A stretch of 64,000 bases of DNA from Sansalvadorimonas sp965243775. Its GTDB lineage: Bacteria; Pseudomonadota; Gammaproteobacteria; Pseudomonadales; Endozoicomonadaceae. Made by a program: the position numbers and the translations under genes. The stretch is from contig CBDEWF010000162.1 of the NCBI GenBank assembly GCA_965243775.1, positions 174,093 to 238,092 of the forward strand, written 5' to 3'. Below the pieces are notes generated by a model. That model saw nothing but the letters and a program-made list of their open reading frames with translations. It searched no databases and was not told the origin of the DNA. Shown piece by piece: positions 7,718 through 15,633 of this stretch (the stretch's first letter is position 1; each line of letters starts with the position of its first letter).

Positions 7718-10516
7718 TTATTTAGTATCTCCCAGATAGCCCCTCTGCCTCAGAAGTAGCTTTACCTCATTGGGATAAACATGTTCATTAATTTCTGTTT
7801 TTATCCAATCGGAGAAAGGCTTATCGTCGATATATACATCGCTGAACCTGTAGTCACTCGGTAGCATAGCGGCCATAGTGGGCGCTATGCTTAAGCCATT
7901 TTTGTTCCTAAGGTCAAAGAGTTTGAAGTTGTAAAGGCTCTTCAGGATATAGGTGCTATTCCAATAATTGCTTGCAATGGTTTTTAATGGTGAAAGAGTA
8001 GTTATTATGGGTATCCTGCCTATCTTGAATTGCGTAGCAATGTCGCCGGGGTTTCTTTTTTTTACCATATGGGCCAAATGCAATTTATACAGGCAGGGAA
8101 CCGGCCATTTTTTCAGTAATTTATACCAAGGCTTCTTGTCGCTGGCAACGCTCTTGGTGGTGTTAAGTTCGGTTTGTAAAATCGTAAGCTCATTCTCTAA
8201 GAAGAGTGCGTTTAAGCTATCCAGGCTTGTGTTAGCTGGCTGAAGTTCAAGCCTGGCGTAGGCCACCTCGATTGCACTACCAATCATAACTATTTGTTTG
8301 GTAAAATCGCAGTCTTCAGGCATATGCCGATAAATATCAGAGCGAACCTTGTCGGTCGTGTATTCCTTAAACTTGAGACCTCTCAGTTTTCGTAGTTTCT
8401 TGATGATTTGCTTTATACTCAGCCCATAGTGCCGCATCTGGTAAACCAGTTTAGAGTGAGTCAGGTTTCCATTTGCCAGATATATCTTTAGCACTGCCAA
8501 TGCTTCTTGCTGCTGTTTGCGGCTTGATGAGGTAGCAAGCCATGTATTTAAATGTGCTTTATAAGGATCAGATCTGACCGCACCATGAAGTAATCTTGTT
8601 GAATCAAAATTATTGAGATCACTCTCTTTCCATTTTGTACAGGCTGGAAAGTCAGGGGCGAACGGGTTAGGAACGGAGTTTCTGCCCAAAACAGAAGCAA
8701 TGGCACAAGGACTTTTTTTATTTGCATACATCAAGCAACAGAACTCATTAAGTGCTTTTAGCCCCACTGCTTTATCTTTTTCATTGTTCGAAGAAAAACA
8801 CATTGTCAGATAGCGGATCGGCATGAACTGAATACGAACCACGTCGTTGAAAAATACGCCCTCATCAATAGCAAACTTATAATAATGTTCTTGATGCCAA
8901 CTATTCCCAGGTTTTCCAAGTAAAGATCTAACTGGTCGCAGTCGCTCGACTATTTTGTCAAGAATGTTTTGCTTCGATGCAGCGTTCGTATTAGAGCGGT
9001 TAAAGCGACAGAATAAAAACTCTTTCAGTGCATCTTTGGCATTATTGCCTCCAGTTTTTATTTGTCTAACCAGTTCTGTTAGCTCCGTATTTGAAGCAGG
9101 TCTCTCCAGTGTTGAACGTTGCATTTTTTCTGGCTCTTCTGCCAGTTTCAGCATTTTTGCTCCATCTGCTGGGGAAAAGTGAGTACTTATATGCTCCCTT
9201 ATTCTATTCACGTTTGGAAAAATCCAACTCATAGGAGAGCGTCCGCGCTTCCTGGATTTGAAATTTATGGACACTTTGAGATGACAAAGGCAGAAGAAAA
9301 GATAGATATTCAGATAGTGATCATTTCCCTGTAATACTGCATCAGTCAATGTTTTGAGGGCTTTCGCCTGATTTGCTTTGCACTCAGCTAATAGCTGCTT
9401 GTCATCCTCAGTGAGAGTCTTTTCAAAGTCGAATGTAGCAGTTTCTTTGCTGGCAAATGCCTTCTTGTGAGGGAAAGTCTTTTTCAGGGTTACCTTGTCC
9501 TGGCTGATTTCGTAGTAAAGTTCAGGCAACTGAAATATATCGCTGCCTATTTTGGAAAAATCGACATCTGCAGCCTCAGGGAAATAGTTAAATGTCAGTT
9601 CTTCGTTAGCTTCTATGCGCCGAGAAGCGACGATAGCTGCCATAACCGTTTCGTTGTTGTGTTGCCCGGGAGCGACAGTGAGCCTCTTGATGTTGTGCAC
9701 TTCTGCCTGCCTTGAGCAAAGAGAAATTGGAATGACATTGCCATCCATACTGTGGTTTAGGTAAGCCAGCGCATTGCCACCCTGCAAACCGTCAATTCCC
9801 AGCTCTATGTTTGTGCCGCTGATATAAATATATGTCCACAAAATATGAGAATCGGGTAACTTAATAATTTCTACCTGTCCATCATTGTCTTGCCAGGTTA
9901 TATACATAGTAGGAGCTAGTTTTTCCGCAGGTATACCAGCTTTACGCCGGTAATCAGCAAGAACTTTTTTACTGACCTTGCAGTGTTTAACAAGTCGTCC
10001 CTTATAAAAACCTATAAATTCTCCTTTGATATAATCTCTTGTTGCGAAAACCCCCGTTCCTGCAATATCACTCTTATCGGTATAAACCATTTCAGAAAAG
10101 TGGTGCTTGTCTACCAAATCTCTCAGGCTATCCCCATTGACCCGGATCGTAAGATCGTCAGTGAGGCAATGCTCAGGAATCATAATTCGTCCAAGCTCTG
10201 TGCGGGTCGGTAAATACCATTTGATCTCAGCAGAGTCTGCAGCTTGAGTTTTTTGGGGAGGTATTTGTTGCGGTATGACTTTAGTCTGGTGTTTTTTTGC
10301 GGGCGTTGGTTGAGAAATGGAGGGACGCTTTCTCAAAGCCCGGGTCGTTGTGCCTGCATACTGATTTATGAGGGAATTTGTATTTGTTGTAGCAGGTTTC
10401 AACTTTTTTACATTACGAACGCCGGATGTTCTCCTGCGTTTCCTCTGTAAATGATCGGGATTGGTAGCCCCTGATGTAAAGCTGCTTTGGGCAGGAGACG
10501 TTCCTATTGTATCCAT
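7718..10516 (-). CDS. SET-domain protein, candidate secreted host-directed lysine methyltransferase
   Basis: About 932 residues from the ATG at 10516; a TTG at 10582 would add 22. The first 100 residues are Ser/Thr/Pro-rich with a basic cluster QRKRRRTSGVRNVKK that resembles a nuclear localisation signal. A SET domain follows at about residues 150-315, with GTGVFATRDYIKGEFIGFY, the cofactor/active-site motif ALAYLNHS and EELTFNYF. SET proteins methylate lysines; in intracellular bacteria such as Legionella and Chlamydia they modify host chromatin. The remaining 600 residues have no motif I recognise, although the last few hundred look helical and basic. No signal peptide is seen. It stands alone between spoVR and algR, where Pseudomonas has hemC after algR. 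Substrate and secretion route are inferences. Confidence 0.75.
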   Translation of the reverse strand: MDTIGTSPAQSSFTSGATNPDHLQRKRRRTSGVRNVKKLKPATTNTNSLINQYAGTTTRALRKRPSISQPTPAKKHQTKVIPQQIPPQKTQAADSAEIKWYLPTRTELGRIMIPEHCLTDDLTIRVNGDSLRDLVDKHHFSEMVYTDKSDIAGTGVFATRDYIKGEFIGFYKGRLVKHCKVSKKVLADYRRKAGIPAEKLAPTMYITWQDNDGQVEIIKLPDSHILWTYIYISGTNIELGIDGLQGGNALAYLNHSMDGNVIPISLCSRQAEVHNIKRLTVAPGQHNNETVMAAIVASRRIEANEELTFNYFPEAADVDFSKIGSDIFQLPELYYEISQDKVTLKKTFPHKKAFASKETATFDFEKTLTEDDKQLLAECKANQAKALKTLTDAVLQGNDHYLNIYLFFCLCHLKVSINFKSRKRGRSPMSWIFPNVNRIREHISTHFSPADGAKMLKLAEEPEKMQRSTLERPASNTELTELVRQIKTGGNNAKDALKEFLFCRFNRSNTNAASKQNILDKIVERLRPVRSLLGKPGNSWHQEHYYKFAIDEGVFFNDVVRIQFMPIRYLTMCFSSNNEKDKAVGLKALNEFCCLMYANKKSPCAIASVLGRNSVPNPFAPDFPACTKWKESDLNNFDSTRLLHGAVRSDPYKAHLNTWLATSSSRKQQQEALAVLKIYLANGNLTHSKLVYQMRHYGLSIKQIIKKLRKLRGLKFKEYTTDKVRSDIYRHMPEDCDFTKQIVMIGSAIEVAYARLELQPANTSLDSLNALFLENELTILQTELNTTKSVASDKKPWYKLLKKWPVPCLYKLHLAHMVKKRNPGDIATQFKIGRIPIITTLSPLKTIASNYWNSTYILKSLYNFKLFDLRNKNGLSIAPTMAAMLPSDYRFSDVYIDDKPFSDWIKTEINEHVYPNEVKLLLRQRGYLGDTK

Positions 10517-10638
10517 AGTAGAACAAGGAGTATTGATAGATGGATCTATGTTTGCATGGTTATGAATACTTTTGCAGAACAAACCAGTAAGCGCTGCTAA
10601 CGTATTGGCTCATTTAAGCATGACTGTCAGGAAAAAAA

Positions 10639-11382
10639 TCATGACTTACGAATAGCTCTTTTTACGGATGAAATATGCCTGCGGCTAACCGTTAAAGATT
10701 GATCGACTCCTTTGATGGTTAATTGGTAGATTCCATCAATATTACGGGTCATATTTTCTATGGACTTTTTGGCAACCAGGGCATTTCTGTGAATACGGAC
10801 AAAGCTGTCTCCCAGTCTTTCCTGCAGGCTTTTCAGTGGTTCATCAATCAGAACTTCACCCTTGGGATAACGAACAGTCACATATTTCTGGTCAGCCTGA
10901 AAAAACGAGATTTGGTTGATGGGGATCAGCTCAACACCATGACGGGTTCGGGCAAGAATATGGTCATGCTCTTCTTCAAGGTTGTCCAGCTCTGAGTTTT
11001 GCAGGGCATTAAGCTGGGAGCGGGTCAGACGCTTTGCCCGTTGCAGGGATTTTTTAAGTTGTGCCTTACGGACAGGCTTAAGCAGATAGTCGATAGCCTG
11101 AGCCTTAAAAGCACTTAACGCGTGCTGATCGTAGGCCGTACAAAAGATAACTGCTGGCGGCGTTTCCATTTCGGCAATTTTAACGGCGCATGCCAGTCCG
11201 TCCATTCCAGGCATTTGGATATCCAGAAGAACAGCATCTGGTTCAGTTTTCTGAATCAGTTCTAAAGCCTGTATACCATTGGCCGCTGTATCTTCAATGG
11301 GGGTTATGCCTTTGATATCAGAGAGCATGGCCTTGAGCCGTTCCCTGGCCAGGGGTTCGTCATCACAAATCAGCACTTTCAT
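10639..11382 (-). CDS. algR: LytTR-family response regulator AlgR
   Basis: The 247-residue product has a receiver domain (MKVLICDDEPLARERL, phospho-acceptor Asp in AVLLDIQMPGMDGL, conserved Lys in YLLKPVRKAQL) and a C-terminal LytTR DNA-binding domain (about residues 140-245, with VTVRYPKGEVLIDEPL and FVRIHRNALV). Length and neighbourhood (algZ upstream, argH beyond) match Pseudomonas AlgR, which controls alginate, twitching and virulence genes there. The targets here cannot be read from this window. A 150-bp gap with small tandem repeats separates it from algZ, so transcription may not be fully coupled. Confidence 0.88.
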   Translation of the reverse strand: MKVLICDDEPLARERLKAMLSDIKGITPIEDTAANGIQALELIQKTEPDAVLLDIQMPGMDGLACAVKIAEMETPPAVIFCTAYDQHALSAFKAQAIDYLLKPVRKAQLKKSLQRAKRLTRSQLNALQNSELDNLEEEHDHILARTRHGVELIPINQISFFQADQKYVTVRYPKGEVLIDEPLKSLQERLGDSFVRIHRNALVAKKSIENMTRNIDGIYQLTIKGVDQSLTVSRRHISSVKRAIRKS

Positions 11383-11395
11383 CTTGTTGTGGCAT

Positions 11396-11460
11396 CTTTT
11401 GTTTTCGTCAGCTCAAATTTTGTTTTCGGTAGCTCAATTTTTATTTTCACTAGCTCAAGG
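11396..11460. repeat. Three imperfect tandem repeats of about 22 bp between algZ and algR
   Basis: Three units of the form TTTTgTTTTCggTAGCTCAA follow one another with minor changes. A stretch rich in TAGTTAC (11476-11520) comes next. The repeats lie in the presumed algR leader. AGCTCAAGGCT-type sequence recurs near 20560 and AGCTCAGGGCT near 20585 and 23960, so this may be a common intergenic sequence rather than an operator. Confidence 0.6.
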
Positions 11461-11532
11461 CTGCTGGCTGTTTGCATAGTTACTGCCTGGTTACTGCATA
11501 ATAGTTACTACATAGTTACGCTAAATCTGGTT

Positions 11533-12603
11533 TCAGGGGTTCAGTGGAATTATTAGGCGAGTTTCATACCAGTGTCGCCCTTCTTGCTCTGTAACGCCTG
11601 AGTGCAGCCTGGCTTGTTCTTTGAATATGGCACTGAGTCTGTCGGCAATATTGATCAAGGCAATCTGGTTGCCGTTTTCCGCCTGCTGCCCTTCTGCAGG
11701 TATTGTATTTTGGACTGTGAGCAGCAACTCCGAGCTGCTATGGGTGACCGAGATGTTAATCACACCGTCACTGGTGCAAGGCTGAATGCCATGGATAATT
11801 GCGTTTTCCAGCAAAGGTTGAAGACAGAGGCGTGGGATCTGGAAATCGGGTAAAGGCTGGTCAATATTCCAGTTGATGGAAAGTCTGTCACCAAAACGCA
11901 AGGCCTCTATTCTCAGGTATTGCTGAGCCAGGGCTATCTCCTCTTCCAGTGAAATAAGGACGGCTGCATCTTCAAGGCTAGCCCGGAACAGTTCGGACAG
12001 ATCTTCGACAACCTGTTCTGCCAGCTTCGGCCTGGAAGGAATCAGCCCTGCAATAGTGTTCATACTGTTAAACAGAAAATGTGGCTGTATCCGTGACTGC
12101 AGGGATTGAATGCGGGCTGTCAGTTCAGATCTCTTCTGTCTTATCAGCTCTTTCTGGAGAAAGAAGTAACGCAGAGCCACAGTGCCAAGGATAAGAGCTA
12201 TAAGGTTGTTTCGCAGAAGCGGCCCGCTGAGCCCCTGCCAGGAAAAGGGGACTGAGTCAGGCTTAATAATGGAAAAGGCATCCGGAACCTGTCCTGTTAA
12301 TGCCGTGAATAGTGATGTCATGGTCAGGAATATTGCGAGGCAGGCAGAAGTAATGATTGCAGTAGAAAATCTGTTAAGCAAAGGTTTCAGGATACAGATA
12401 GAACCTGCTGACAGCAGAACAATCCACTGGATAAAAAGTGACAGGGAGCCCAGGAAAGACCAGTCAAAACTGTTTCTTGCGCTATTTGCCAGTACCAGAA
12501 CCAGAGCCAGCATCTCCGCTGCAATCACCAGAAGCAGCACAGCTTTCGATGAGCAGAAATTCGGAAGATAGAAATTTTCTTCTGTGCCGGAAGAGGATCT
12601 CAT
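11533..12603 (-). CDS. algZ: LytS-type sensor histidine kinase AlgZ/FimS
   Basis: The 356-residue product has about four predicted membrane segments in the first 160 residues (for example AVLLLVIAAEMLALVLVLA and LSLFIQWIVLLSAGSICIL). A His_kinase domain follows, with the phospho-acceptor motif QIQPHFLFNSMNTIAGLI and an ATPase region containing QPLLENAIIHGI. This is the unorthodox LytS/FimS class that pairs with LytTR regulators. Gene order algZ-algR with argH divergent on the other side matches Pseudomonas. In Pseudomonas algZ and argH are adjacent; here about 1.6 kb of extra DNA separates them. Confidence 0.87.
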   Translation of the reverse strand: MRSSSGTEENFYLPNFCSSKAVLLLVIAAEMLALVLVLANSARNSFDWSFLGSLSLFIQWIVLLSAGSICILKPLLNRFSTAIITSACLAIFLTMTSLFTALTGQVPDAFSIIKPDSVPFSWQGLSGPLLRNNLIALILGTVALRYFFLQKELIRQKRSELTARIQSLQSRIQPHFLFNSMNTIAGLIPSRPKLAEQVVEDLSELFRASLEDAAVLISLEEEIALAQQYLRIEALRFGDRLSINWNIDQPLPDFQIPRLCLQPLLENAIIHGIQPCTSDGVINISVTHSSSELLLTVQNTIPAEGQQAENGNQIALINIADRLSAIFKEQARLHSGVTEQEGRHWYETRLIIPLNP

Positions 12604-12649
12604 CAGTGCAATGATTATATATTTTTATTTATATCTGATAGTTATACCC

Positions 12650-12870
12650 CTAATCCGCAGGAGAAGGAAAGATGTTGGTATGTATAATACTGCCTGGCTG
12701 AAGATGCAGTTGATGAAAATAGAGGGCAGACTGCGCTTCCATTTATAGAACGAAACAGCAGAGCCAATGAAATGTGAGCGAGAACAACAAAGCTAATCAG
12801 CAGTGGGATGGATGGTTCTGAGCTGGAGCGACTCCAGGATGGTCCAAGACCGAAAATATGCGATTCCATA
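12650..12870 (+). pseudogene. Decayed copy of the argH promoter and 5' end
   Basis: From 12650 the sequence follows the region upstream of argH (14145 onward) at high identity, including TATAAT at the same place. A GTG start and 15 codons correspond to the ArgH N-terminus (NKANQQW is shared), ending in a stop. The reading then jumps, in another frame, to SELERLQDG, which is internal in ArgH and encoded near 14680. About 360 bp of argH are missing between the two. Similarity fades beyond about 12845. The fragment cannot make a lyase. It lies in direct orientation with the intact argH, and the gene at 12960-13895 lies between the two copies. Confidence 0.85.
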
Positions 12871-12959
12871 TGCTCAGGTACTTAACGGTAATGGATTTCC
12901 TGGATTAAGTCCCAGTAGCTGGCTCACATCTGAAACTTCAGCCGATTTTACTTATTGTA

Positions 12960-13895
12960 TTAACCCTTTATCCAGATCGGAATCAAAAAAATCGGCGTTT
13001 CTGGTAGTTCGGTCTCGACTGTAAGATGCCTGGAATTAGCTAACGCCCTAACGCCAAGAATTGTTATAGACTTTAGGTTGCTTGTATCAACCTTAATAAC
13101 TTTTATATCAGGTGTCTCTTCAGTAATATTCTTAGGCAAAATTAAACTGTGTTGTAAAGTGATTATAACTTTTCCTGATACAGGCTTTGATGAATGAATC
13201 ATATGATAACCAGAAATGTTAGTGTCGGCTTTTATGTTATGCTCATTCAAAATGGATTCGAGGGGTGGGGGGGGTAAGGGAGGGAAGAAAGGCAACATAG
13301 ATAGTACTTCAGAAGTTTCTCCTTTTTTAATACTTTTACTATTAAATTTAATGATTACACCATGGTCACCATAATTAGCTTCTAGTGGTTTACCACCTTC
13401 AACCCTTAAAATATAACCGCTTCGAAATCTGAAATTCTCTCGACCTAATCCTATTAATCCATGTTCAAGTAGCAATTTTGATATAAATCCACTTTTATTC
13501 AGAACTGACAACTCTGGTTTGATTTCAGTGTCGCGTAATGGTTGGCGAAGCAGAAGAGATTGATTTTTAACCCCACGAAAATTTGAAGATAGAGTTGATA
13601 GAGGAACGGGTATACTTTGCTGTATTTTTTTTCTTTCTATAAGCGGTAGATAATATTTGTTAAATGCAGCTAAGCACGCTTCTTTATTATTTAATGCAGA
13701 GATATCTGGTGATCGATCAGTGGCAGTGGATATAAGCCTTCCCTTGTGAAGAAGTAAATAAGAATTTCTTTTTTCCCCTTCCCCTTCCCCTTCCCCTTCC
13801 CCTTTCTCGTTGCAAACTTTCTTAGTACGCTCCTGTGCTTCTCCTTCCCAGATAGAACTACGTTTAAGACCATAAAATGAACTTGGTACATTCAT
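12960..13895 (-). CDS. Protein of unknown function with Gly-Glu repeat, inserted between algZ and argH
   Basis: The 311-residue protein begins MNVPSSFYGLKRSS. Visible features are a (Gly-Glu)n stretch at about residues 33-41 encoded by a perfect hexanucleotide repeat, a proline-rich stretch FFPPLPPPPLE near residue 215, and no membrane segment or signal peptide. A purine-rich AAGGAGAGCAGC precedes the ATG, a good ribosome site. Base composition is lower in GC than in argH and algZ. It lies between a relic and the intact copy of the argH 5' region, so it seems to have been inserted with that duplication. I recognise no family. Its setting resembles that of the large gene at 21010-23802. Confidence 0.6.
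   Translation of the reverse strand: MNVPSSFYGLKRSSIWEGEAQERTKKVCNEKGEGEGEGEGEKRNSYLLLHKGRLISTATDRSPDISALNNKEACLAAFNKYYLPLIERKKIQQSIPVPLSTLSSNFRGVKNQSLLLRQPLRDTEIKPELSVLNKSGFISKLLLEHGLIGLGRENFRFRSGYILRVEGGKPLEANYGDHGVIIKFNSKSIKKGETSEVLSMLPFFPPLPPPPLESILNEHNIKADTNISGYHMIHSSKPVSGKVIITLQHSLILPKNITEETPDIKVIKVDTSNLKSITILGVRALANSRHLTVETELPETPIFLIPIWIKG
13775..13804. repeat. Hexanucleotide repeat CCCCTT x5
   Basis: Five perfect CCCCTT units, read as GGGGAA x3-5 on the coding strand, encode alternating Gly-Glu in the 12960-13895 protein. Because the unit is six bases, copy-number change keeps the frame and would alter only the linker length. Confidence 0.9.
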
Positions 13896-14268
13896 GCTGC
13901 TCTCCTTAAAATAGATATATATTGATTATTCCATTAGTTGGAAATTCATTTAGATAGTTCCATAAGTTGTTTAAATAGTCTGAAAATGTGTTTATTTGTT
14001 AAAAAAGCTAACAAAGCTAACAAAACGCTTTTTTACTTGGTGCCCAGTCTGATTAATGTGATTTGTGAGTTAACTATGTGACAACCCTTGTAAGCACAGT
14101 GTTCTGAAGGCTGGTCTACCAAGCTTACATTGAGCAGTATGAAGCTAATCTACGGGAAAAGGAAAGATGCAGGCATGTATAATACGGCTTGGTTGAAGAT
14201 GCAGTTGATGAAAATAGAGGACAGACTGCGCTTCCATTTATAGAACGAAACAGCAGAGCCAATGAAAT
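13896..14268. other. Intergenic region with the argH promoter
   Basis: AT-rich sequence (13900-14100) follows the divergent 12960-13895 gene, with repeats of the type TTAAATAG and AAGCTAACAAAGCTAACAAA. From about 14145 the sequence is the intact partner of the relic at 12650. No additional gene is seen. Confidence 0.5.
14178..14183 (+). promoter_or_regulatory. Probable -10 element for argH
   Basis: TATAAT, preceded directly by TG, lies 85 bases before the argH start. It is kept in the decayed copy (12681-12686). No good -35 is visible. Confidence 0.4.
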
Positions 14269-15615
14269 ATGAATGAGAAGAACAAGGCTAATCAGCAGTG
14301 GGGTGGACGGTTCAGCGAAGCTGTGGATGAATTTGTTGCCCGGTTTACAGCATCCATCGATTTCGACAAACGCCTTTATCACCACGATATCCTGGGCTCC
14401 CAGGCCCATGCCCGAATGCTGCGACAGGCTGATATTCTCACGGAGCAGGAGCTGGACAGTATTCTTACTGGCCTGCAGGAAATAAAGGAAGAGATAGAAC
14501 AGGGGGAGTTTGACTGGTCCGTAGCCCTGGAGGATATTCATATGAATATTGAGGCCAGGTTGACAGAGAAGATCGGTATTGCCGGAAAAAAACTCCATAC
14601 CGGACGCTCAAGAAATGACCAGGTTGCGACTGATATCCGTCTGTGGCTGAGGGATGAGATCGACACTCTTCTTTCGGAGCTGGAGCGACTTCAGGATGGT
14701 TTGACCGGGCTGGCGGAGCAAGAGAATAAAACCATCATGCCGGGCTTTACTCATTTGCAGGTAGCCCAGCCGATTACCTTCGGACACCATTTAAGGGCAT
14801 GGCGGGAAATGCTGGTGCGCGACCACAGTCGCTTGAAGGATTGTAGAAAGCGCATGAATCAGTGCCCTCTGGGGGCTGCAGCACTGGCAGGAACAACATA
14901 CCCCATTGACCGCAGTTTAACTTCAGAACTGCTTGGCTTTGATGCTCCTACGGCCAACTCACTGGACTCTGTCAGTGACCGGGATTTTGCCATTGAGTTC
15001 TGTTCTGCGAGTGCACTGATTCTTACCCATCTTTCCAGAATGTCTGAGGAACTGATTCTGTGGACTTCCCAGCAGTTTGATTTTATTGAACTTCCAGACC
15101 GGTTCTGTACCGGCTCTTCCATTATGCCCCAGAAGAAAAACCCGGATGTTCCTGAACTGGTGCGGGGTAAAACAGGGCGGGTTAATGGGCACCTGATCGG
15201 GCTGCTGACCCTGATGAAAAGCCAGCCACTGGCTTACAACAAGGATAATCAGGAAGATAAGGAACCTCTGTTCGATACGGTGGATACGGTTAAGGACTGC
15301 CTGCGAGCATTTGCCGATATGGTGCCCCATATCCGGTCCAAACCTGAGAATATGCGGGCAGCAGCCAAAACAGGTTTTGCTACGGCAACAGATCTGGCAG
15401 ATTATCTGGTGAAGAAAGGCTTGCCGTTTCGTGAAGCCCACGAGGTAGTTGGCAAGGCAGTAGCTTACGGCCTTGACTGTGGAAAGGATCTTTCCGAGAT
15501 GACTGTGGAAGAGTTACAGCAGTTTGGGGATGTCGAGGATGATGTGCTTGAAGCCCTTTCTCTGGAAAGCTGTGTTCAGGCCCGTAACCATATTGGTGGA
15601 GCAGGTGAAAGATAA
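14269..15615 (+). CDS. argH: Argininosuccinate lyase with a shortened C-terminus
   Basis: ArgH splits argininosuccinate into arginine and fumarate, the last step of arginine synthesis; it is a cytoplasmic homotetramer. The product begins WGGRFSEAVDEFVARF-like after ten residues and carries HTGRSRNDQVATD and the signature GSSIMPQKKNPD. It has 448 residues against roughly 460 for the family. The end reads ARNHIGGAGER and stops, where relatives read GGT-A-P-E-Q-V plus about ten residues. In another frame the last bases encode EQVKDNYLNE and a stop, so a small deletion has probably cut off the last dozen residues. The catalytic parts are intact, so activity is likely retained. Confidence 0.93.
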   Translation: MNEKNKANQQWGGRFSEAVDEFVARFTASIDFDKRLYHHDILGSQAHARMLRQADILTEQELDSILTGLQEIKEEIEQGEFDWSVALEDIHMNIEARLTEKIGIAGKKLHTGRSRNDQVATDIRLWLRDEIDTLLSELERLQDGLTGLAEQENKTIMPGFTHLQVAQPITFGHHLRAWREMLVRDHSRLKDCRKRMNQCPLGAAALAGTTYPIDRSLTSELLGFDAPTANSLDSVSDRDFAIEFCSASALILTHLSRMSEELILWTSQQFDFIELPDRFCTGSSIMPQKKNPDVPELVRGKTGRVNGHLIGLLTLMKSQPLAYNKDNQEDKEPLFDTVDTVKDCLRAFADMVPHIRSKPENMRAAAKTGFATATDLADYLVKKGLPFREAHEVVGKAVAYGLDCGKDLSEMTVEELQQFGDVEDDVLEALSLESCVQARNHIGGAGER

Positions 15616-15633
15616 TTACCTGAACGAGTAAAA

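Noticed and set aside
13775..13804. CRISPR-like array
   Set aside because: It is a simple hexanucleotide repeat without spacers; no CRISPR array or cas gene was seen anywhere in the window.
14125..14598. Reverse frames at 12642 and 14125 that share a 40-residue segment and look like a gene family
   Set aside because: The shared segment is the antisense of the duplicated argH upstream region, so the resemblance comes from that duplication.
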